Assembly (NCBI GenBank): GCA_963728445.1
Contig: CAVSJO010000006.1
Location: 372,001 to 436,000, forward strand
Direction: 5' to 3'
DNA: 64,000 nt
Origin: CAVSJO01 sp963728445
GTDB taxonomy: Bacteria > Gemmatimonadota > Gemmatimonadetes > Longimicrobiales > RSA9
Part shown: positions 60,405 to 64,000 of the stretch, piece by piece
Numbering within the stretch: the stretch's first letter is position 1
Layout: the number at the start of each line of letters is the position of its first letter
Notes under the pieces: model-generated
Seen by the model: only the letters and a program-made list of their open reading frames with translations
Told to the model about the DNA's origin: nothing
Databases searched by the model: none
Position numbers and translations under genes: made by a program

Positions 60405-61435
60405 CGGCCGGCAGGTCCGCGGTCCCGCACGGGCGCCGCCGTCCCGGGACGCAGCTCGACGTCCGCGGGCACTCCTGACTTCAGGTCGCCCGACGGATCG
60501 CCGGTGATGGCGATCTTCACCGCGTAGACGAGCTTCACCCGCTCTTCCTGGGTCTGCACGTTCTTCGGCGTGAACTCGGCCTGGCTGGCGATGAAGGAGA
60601 CCCGTCCGTCGTAGCTGCGGTCCGGAAAGGCATCGGAGGTGATCCGGGCCGCTTCGCCGAGCGCGAGGCGGCCGACCCGGTCCTCGGGCACGTAGATCCG
60701 CACCCACCTCGCCGCCGGATCCAGCATCGTCACCACCGGCAGCCCCGGCGAGACCGTCTCCCCCGGCTCCCGATGGCGGACCGTCACGACCCCCGCGAAG
60801 GGCGCACGGATCACGGCGTTCGAGAGCACGGCCTCGACCTGCGTCACGCCCGCCCGGGCCTGTGCGACCTGGGCTCGCGCCGCCTCCACACGCTCCCGCC
60901 GCGGTCCCTGTTCGACCATTCGCATCTGCTCCCGGACCTGGTCGAGCTGCGCCTGGGCCATGCCGGCCGCCGTCCCGGCCTTGTCCAGCGCCTCCTGGCT
61001 CACGGCGCCGCCCTCGAACAGCGTCCGGGCCCGCTCCAGGTCGCGAGACGCGTCCTCTGCGCGCTGCCGCGCCGCCGCCTCAGCCGCACGGGCGCTCGCC
61101 ACCTCCTCGGGTCGGGAGCCCCGCTCGAGCTCCGAGAGCTGCGCTCGGGCCGCGCCGAGCTGCGCCGCCGCGGCCGCCCGCCGCGCCGAAAGCTCAGCCG
61201 TGTCGAGCACCGCCAGGACCTGGCCGGCCGCGACGGCATCCCCTTCCTGCACCGTGATCCGCTCGACGCGGCCCGCCACCTGGAAGCCCAGGTCCGCCTC
61301 GCGGGCTTCCACCGTGCCCGACGCCGTCAGCCCATCCTCGCCGCCGCCGTCGCCGAGGGCCGCGCGGCCGATCCATGCCGCAGCCGCCAGCACTACCACC
61401 GCCGCCACGCCGATCCCGATCCGTTTCCGGTTCAT
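60401..61435 (-). CDS. HlyD/YbhG-type periplasmic adaptor
   Basis: 344-residue membrane-fusion protein that joins the inner-membrane ABC pump to TolC. One N-terminal helix (about 7-24), then a lipoyl half-motif GFQVAGRVERITVQEGDAV, a long coiled-coil hairpin rich in Ala/Arg/Glu (about 75-210), the second lipoyl half NAVIRAPFAGVVTVRH and a barrel domain. ATG 61435 overlaps the TolC stop (ATGA). Confidence 0.92.
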   Translation of the reverse strand: MNRKRIGIGVAAVVVLAAAAWIGRAALGDGGGEDGLTASGTVEAREADLGFQVAGRVERITVQEGDAVAAGQVLAVLDTAELSARRAAAAAQLGAARAQLSELERGSRPEEVASARAAEAAARQRAEDASRDLERARTLFEGGAVSQEALDKAGTAAGMAQAQLDQVREQMRMVEQGPRRERVEAARAQVAQARAGVTQVEAVLSNAVIRAPFAGVVTVRHREPGETVSPGLPVVTMLDPAARWVRIYVPEDRVGRLALGEAARITSDAFPDRSYDGRVSFIASQAEFTPKNVQTQEERVKLVYAVKIAITGDPSGDLKSGVPADVELRPGTAAPVRDRGPAGR

Positions 61436-62832
61436 GTTCCCGGCTCCAGGTTCCGCCCCAGCCACTCCGGCGTAAGCACGCCGGTTACCCGCGCCACCTC
61501 GATCCGAGCGCTCAGCTCCGCCCGACGCGCCTCCGCCAGCGCCGCCCGGGCCTCGAACAGTGAGGCCTCCGCCGCCAGGTAGTCCGTCTGCGTGCCGGCC
61601 CCGGTCTGCAGAGAAAGCCTTTCGATCCGGACCACCTCTTCCGACTGTCGCTCCGCAGCCGAGAGCGCGTTCGACCGACCTCGCGCCGATGTCCACGCCG
61701 TCAGCGCCCGGTCCAGCGCCCGCGCGAGATCCTGGCGCGCCGCCTCCAGTGCGGCCTCCGCGCCGCGAGCATTCGCGCGGGCCCGGTCTACGCCACTCGC
61801 CCTCTGCCCGCCCGTGAAGAGCGGGTACGAGAGCTGGACGCCGGCCTGCCACTCCCCCTGGTACGCGCCCGCAGTCGAGCCGTACTCGGCGTAGCGCGCC
61901 TGCGTCTGAACCTTCGGCAGCCAGCCCGCGGCCGCTTCCGACACATCGGCTCGCGCCGCCTCCACCTGGCGACGCGCCGCCGCCAGCTCGGGGCTGGATT
62001 CCTCCGCACGGGCCAGGAGCGCCGCCCGGTCCGGAGTCGGCGTCCCGGCACCCCGGCCGCTCTCCGGACGGGAGGCCTCCTCACCTGGCCCGCCGGACGG
62101 CACGGCCACCGGGGCCAGCGTCCGGCTCGCCAGAGCGCCCGCGTCCGCGCCCATCTGTCGGGCCAGCTCCCGCACCGCAGACTCCACTTCCGCCGCGGCC
62201 GAGACGCTGTCCGCCCGCGCCCGCGCCCAGGCGGCCTCGGCTCGCAGTGTGTCCACCCGGGCGGCCTTGCCCGACGCCTGCATTCGCACCGCGCGCTCGC
62301 GCTCGGCGGCGAGAGCCCGAGTCCGCGCCGTCGCCGAAGCCAGGACCTCCCGGGCCGCAGCGACCCGCAGGTACGCGTCCGCTGCCGCCGCGACTACCGC
62401 GGCCGACGCCGCGTCCACCCCGCTCCCCGCCGCTTCCTTCAGCCGCCGCGCGGCTCTCACGCGGGCCACACGGGCTCCGCCGTCGAAGAGCGTCCAGGTG
62501 AGCGACACACCGCCCTGTACCAGTGTCGTCTCGAAGGACGGCGGGTGCATGGGGTCGAACCCGTGCAGCGGCGCCACCACCATCGGCTCCTGGAAGCGCG
62601 TCGCCGCTCCGTCCATCGCCAGTCGCGGGAAGAACGCCGACCGGGCCTCGCCCGCCCCGGCGTCCGCACCCTCGAGCCGGGCCTGCGCCGCCGCCACCCG
62701 GGGACTCGTCCGGAGCGCCGCCGCCGCGGCAGCCGACAGCGTCAGCGCCGTGTCGCCTGCCGCCTGCGCCCGCGCAGCCCCGGCCCCGAGAGGCAGCGCC
62801 AGCGCACACAGCATCATCACCCTTCGGATCAT
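61432..62832 (-). CDS. TolC-family outer-membrane efflux protein
   Basis: 466 residues. A Sec signal (about 1-22) ends AARAQA. Two OEP repeats follow, each with coiled-coil helices rich in Ala/Arg/Glu and a beta hairpin: FFPRLAMDGAATRFQE in the first, and YEYG-like YAEYGSTAGAYQGEW in the second. It forms the outer-membrane channel of the exporter. ATG 62832 has GGGGAGGAGG upstream and overlaps the TetR stop. Confidence 0.92.
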   Translation of the reverse strand: MIRRVMMLCALALPLGAGAARAQAAGDTALTLSAAAAAALRTSPRVAAAQARLEGADAGAGEARSAFFPRLAMDGAATRFQEPMVVAPLHGFDPMHPPSFETTLVQGGVSLTWTLFDGGARVARVRAARRLKEAAGSGVDAASAAVVAAAADAYLRVAAAREVLASATARTRALAAERERAVRMQASGKAARVDTLRAEAAWARARADSVSAAAEVESAVRELARQMGADAGALASRTLAPVAVPSGGPGEEASRPESGRGAGTPTPDRAALLARAEESSPELAAARRQVEAARADVSEAAAGWLPKVQTQARYAEYGSTAGAYQGEWQAGVQLSYPLFTGGQRASGVDRARANARGAEAALEAARQDLARALDRALTAWTSARGRSNALSAAERQSEEVVRIERLSLQTGAGTQTDYLAAEASLFEARAALAEARRAELSARIEVARVTGVLTPEWLGRNLEPGT

Positions 62833-63455
62833 TCGTCCTCCTCCCCGCGGGTAAGGCCCCGTCGTGCGAACGCGAGCGCGTGGTCGACCACTCGTCCACG
62901 CAGCTCCGGCGCGCCCGGATCCAGCCCCGCCGCCACCGGCAGCACCACGCGCCCCAGCGTCATCAGGATCAGCGGCTGCGAGATCAGGCTCGCCGCCATC
63001 AGTCGGGCATCGCCATCCCGAATCGTGCCGCCCCGCTGTCCCTCCTCCACGAGCGCGCACACGGCTCCGACCACCCGCCGCATCACGCGCTTCACCGCCT
63101 CCGGCGGCTCCCGTCCCACGATCACGTCCTGAAGGATCAGCCTCGCGACCTCCGGCTCGTTGGCGAACAGGTCGAAGTACGCCCTCACCACGGCCTCGAC
63201 CCGGTCCAGTGGCGCACCGGGGCCGGCCGTCGCCGCCACGATCCGCTCCGCCAGCGGCGCCATCGCCCGGGCCGCCACCTCCCCGTACAGGTTTCGCTTG
63301 GACCCGAAGTGGTAGGTGATGGCGCCCAGATTGGCCCCGGCCTCGGACGTGATCGCCCGCACCGATGCGCCGTCGTAGCCGCGCCCGGTGAAGAGCCGTC
63401 GTCCGGCGCGAATCAGCGCCTCTGCCGTCGAGTCCGTCTCTCGTGATTGCTTCAT
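62829..63455 (-). CDS. TetR-family repressor of the exporter (CecR-like)
   Basis: 208 residues. The N-terminal helix-turn-helix is LIRAGRRLFTGRGYDGASVR then EAGANLGAITYHFGSKRNLY. The DUF1956/CecR-type C-terminal ligand domain follows, with LILQDVIVGREPPEAVKRVM. E. coli CecR controls ybhGFSR, the same gene set as here. ATG 63455 lies inside the palindrome at 63451-63468; there is no ribosome site. It is the first gene of the operon and overlaps TolC by 4 nt. Confidence 0.93.
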   Translation of the reverse strand: MKQSRETDSTAEALIRAGRRLFTGRGYDGASVRAITSEAGANLGAITYHFGSKRNLYGEVAARAMAPLAERIVAATAGPGAPLDRVEAVVRAYFDLFANEPEVARLILQDVIVGREPPEAVKRVMRRVVGAVCALVEEGQRGGTIRDGDARLMAASLISQPLILMTLGRVVLPVAAGLDPGAPELRGRVVDHALAFARRGLTRGEEDE

Positions 63456-63468
63456 ACGTTCGTATTAA
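63451..63468 (-). promoter_or_regulatory. TetR operator and leaderless -10 box
   Basis: Plus-strand TTCATACG-TT-CGTATTAA is a palindrome with one mismatch over 8-bp arms, centred on the repressor start codon. On the minus strand TAATAC (63467-63462) lies 6 nt before the ATG and would be the -10 box. Binding here should block transcription, giving autoregulation of the exporter. Confidence 0.65.
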
Positions 63469-63514
63469 TGACGCGCGGGGAACGGTTCGCGCAAGGGGGT
63501 CGATACGCGGGGGC

Positions 63515-64000
63515 CTACTCCTCCCGGGTACGCGACCGGCGTTCGAGGCGGGTGTCTTCCCAGCTCGCCGGGTCCTCGAGGGGCTCCAGGTGGGTGAACA
63601 CGGTGGTGTTGGGGAGGGCGAGGCGGATCTCGTCCTCGATGCGCTCGAGAAGGTCGTGGCCGCGCTGCACGGTCCAGTCTCCCGGCACGAGAATGTGGAA
63701 GGAGACGAACTGGCGGGCGCCGGCCCTGCGCGTCCGGAGCGCGTGGTGCTGGACGCCGTCGCTCTCGTGACGGTCGAGGATTTCGAGAATGGGTTTCAGC
63801 ATCGCGGGGGGAAGCGCGGTGTCGAGGAGCCCGAGGGCGGAGCGCCGGACGAGGTCGATGCCGATATAGATGATGTTGACGGTGACGCCCAGGGCGACGA
63901 CGGAGTCGAGCCACGTCCAGCCGGTGAGAGCGGCGGCGCCGACGCCGACGACGACACCGACGCTGGTCCACACGTCGGTGATGAGGTGGTGTGCGTCCGC
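63515..64000 (-). CDS. Cation diffusion facilitator (zinc/iron/cobalt exporter), N-terminal part outside window
   Basis: 162 visible residues; the start lies beyond the right edge. The visible part begins ADAHHLITDVWTSVGV, the H-x-x-x-D metal site of CDF helix V. Membrane helices up to WLDSVVALGVTVNIIYIG follow, then the cytoplasmic metal-sensing domain (about 70-150; HHALRTRRAGARQFVSFHIL). It diverges from nothing in the window and ends 59 bp before the TetR start on the same strand. Confidence 0.9.
   Translation of the reverse strand, partial: ADAHHLITDVWTSVGVVVGVGAAALTGWTWLDSVVALGVTVNIIYIGIDLVRRSALGLLDTALPPAMLKPILEILDRHESDGVQHHALRTRRAGARQFVSFHILVPGDWTVQRGHDLLERIEDEIRLALPNTTVFTHLEPLEDPASWEDTRLERRSRTREE

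Noticed and set aside
1..64000. tRNA, rRNA, transposase or integrase genes
   Set aside because: No recognisable clover-leaf, rRNA segment, or recombinase motif seen on either strand by reading; a covariance search could still find a tRNA.

Overview
This is a very GC-rich (about 70 % by eye), gene-dense bacterial window. It has about 53 protein-coding loci on both strands and no rRNA, tRNA, CRISPR array, phage or insertion sequence that I could recognise. Gene content suggests a Gram-negative didermal soil-type bacterium, most like Gemmatimonadota: Mla-type lipid transport, TolC, a DUF2723 membrane protein, a kinase-less TPR protein of the kind fused to Ser/Thr kinases there, several lipoproteins, and TANNNT boxes 5-7 nt before unled ATGs. 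The phylum is an inference that the sequence alone does not prove.

Layout. 1-3.0 kb (minus): cobalamin uptake genes btuF-btuC-btuD behind a clear cobalamin riboswitch and terminator. 3.2-6.8 kb: PAS/GAF histidine kinase and a lipoprotein amidohydrolase. 6.9-10.0 kb: GbsR/MarR-like regulator followed by mlaE-mlaF-mlaD. 11.2-19.8 kb (plus): a frameshifted NurA-like nuclease, flavin reductase, membrane protein, SDR, HerA-like ATPase, a small unknown, sbcD (Mre11) and sbcC (Rad50), nearly all joined by 4-8 nt overlaps. This resembles an archaeal-style DNA-end-resection cluster. 19.9-27.6 kb (minus): DUF7010 remnant, EamA transporter, DUF2723 protein, SIMPL protein, outer-membrane barrel and orphan hyuA. 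27.9-32.3 kb (plus): UBP zinc finger, trpE, tdh and kbl. 32.3-39.4 kb: AOS-family PLP enzyme and zinc dehydrogenase, Tat/GMC oxidoreductase pair, methyltransferase, lipoprotein RidA and threonine dehydratase. 39.5-47.7 kb: ftsH, HIT, a hypothetical, an E1-alpha, an esterase, an M61 peptidase, and an OmpA lipoprotein with a sigma-54-type promoter. 47.7-55.7 kb: Nudix, frameshifted recQ, TPR protein, HNH nuclease, large lipoprotein with an HELAH motif, and RsbRD_N protein. 56.3-63.5 kb (minus): a TetR-controlled TolC/HlyD/ABC-2 exporter operon. The right edge is a partial CDF metal transporter.

The most unusual feature is in the intergenic DNA. Four regions (about 23.6-24.1, 27.7-27.8, 28.1-28.4 and 42.85-43.03 kb) hold arrays of very short, perfect GC hairpins. 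Nearly all have the form stem-C-G(A/C)A-G-stem (or its complement) and are separated by GGGGCAC/GTGCCCC linkers. In each case the G(A/C)A loops are on the sense strand of the gene whose 5' end adjoins the array, and the array seems to stop just outside that gene's promoter. I found no described element that matches this.
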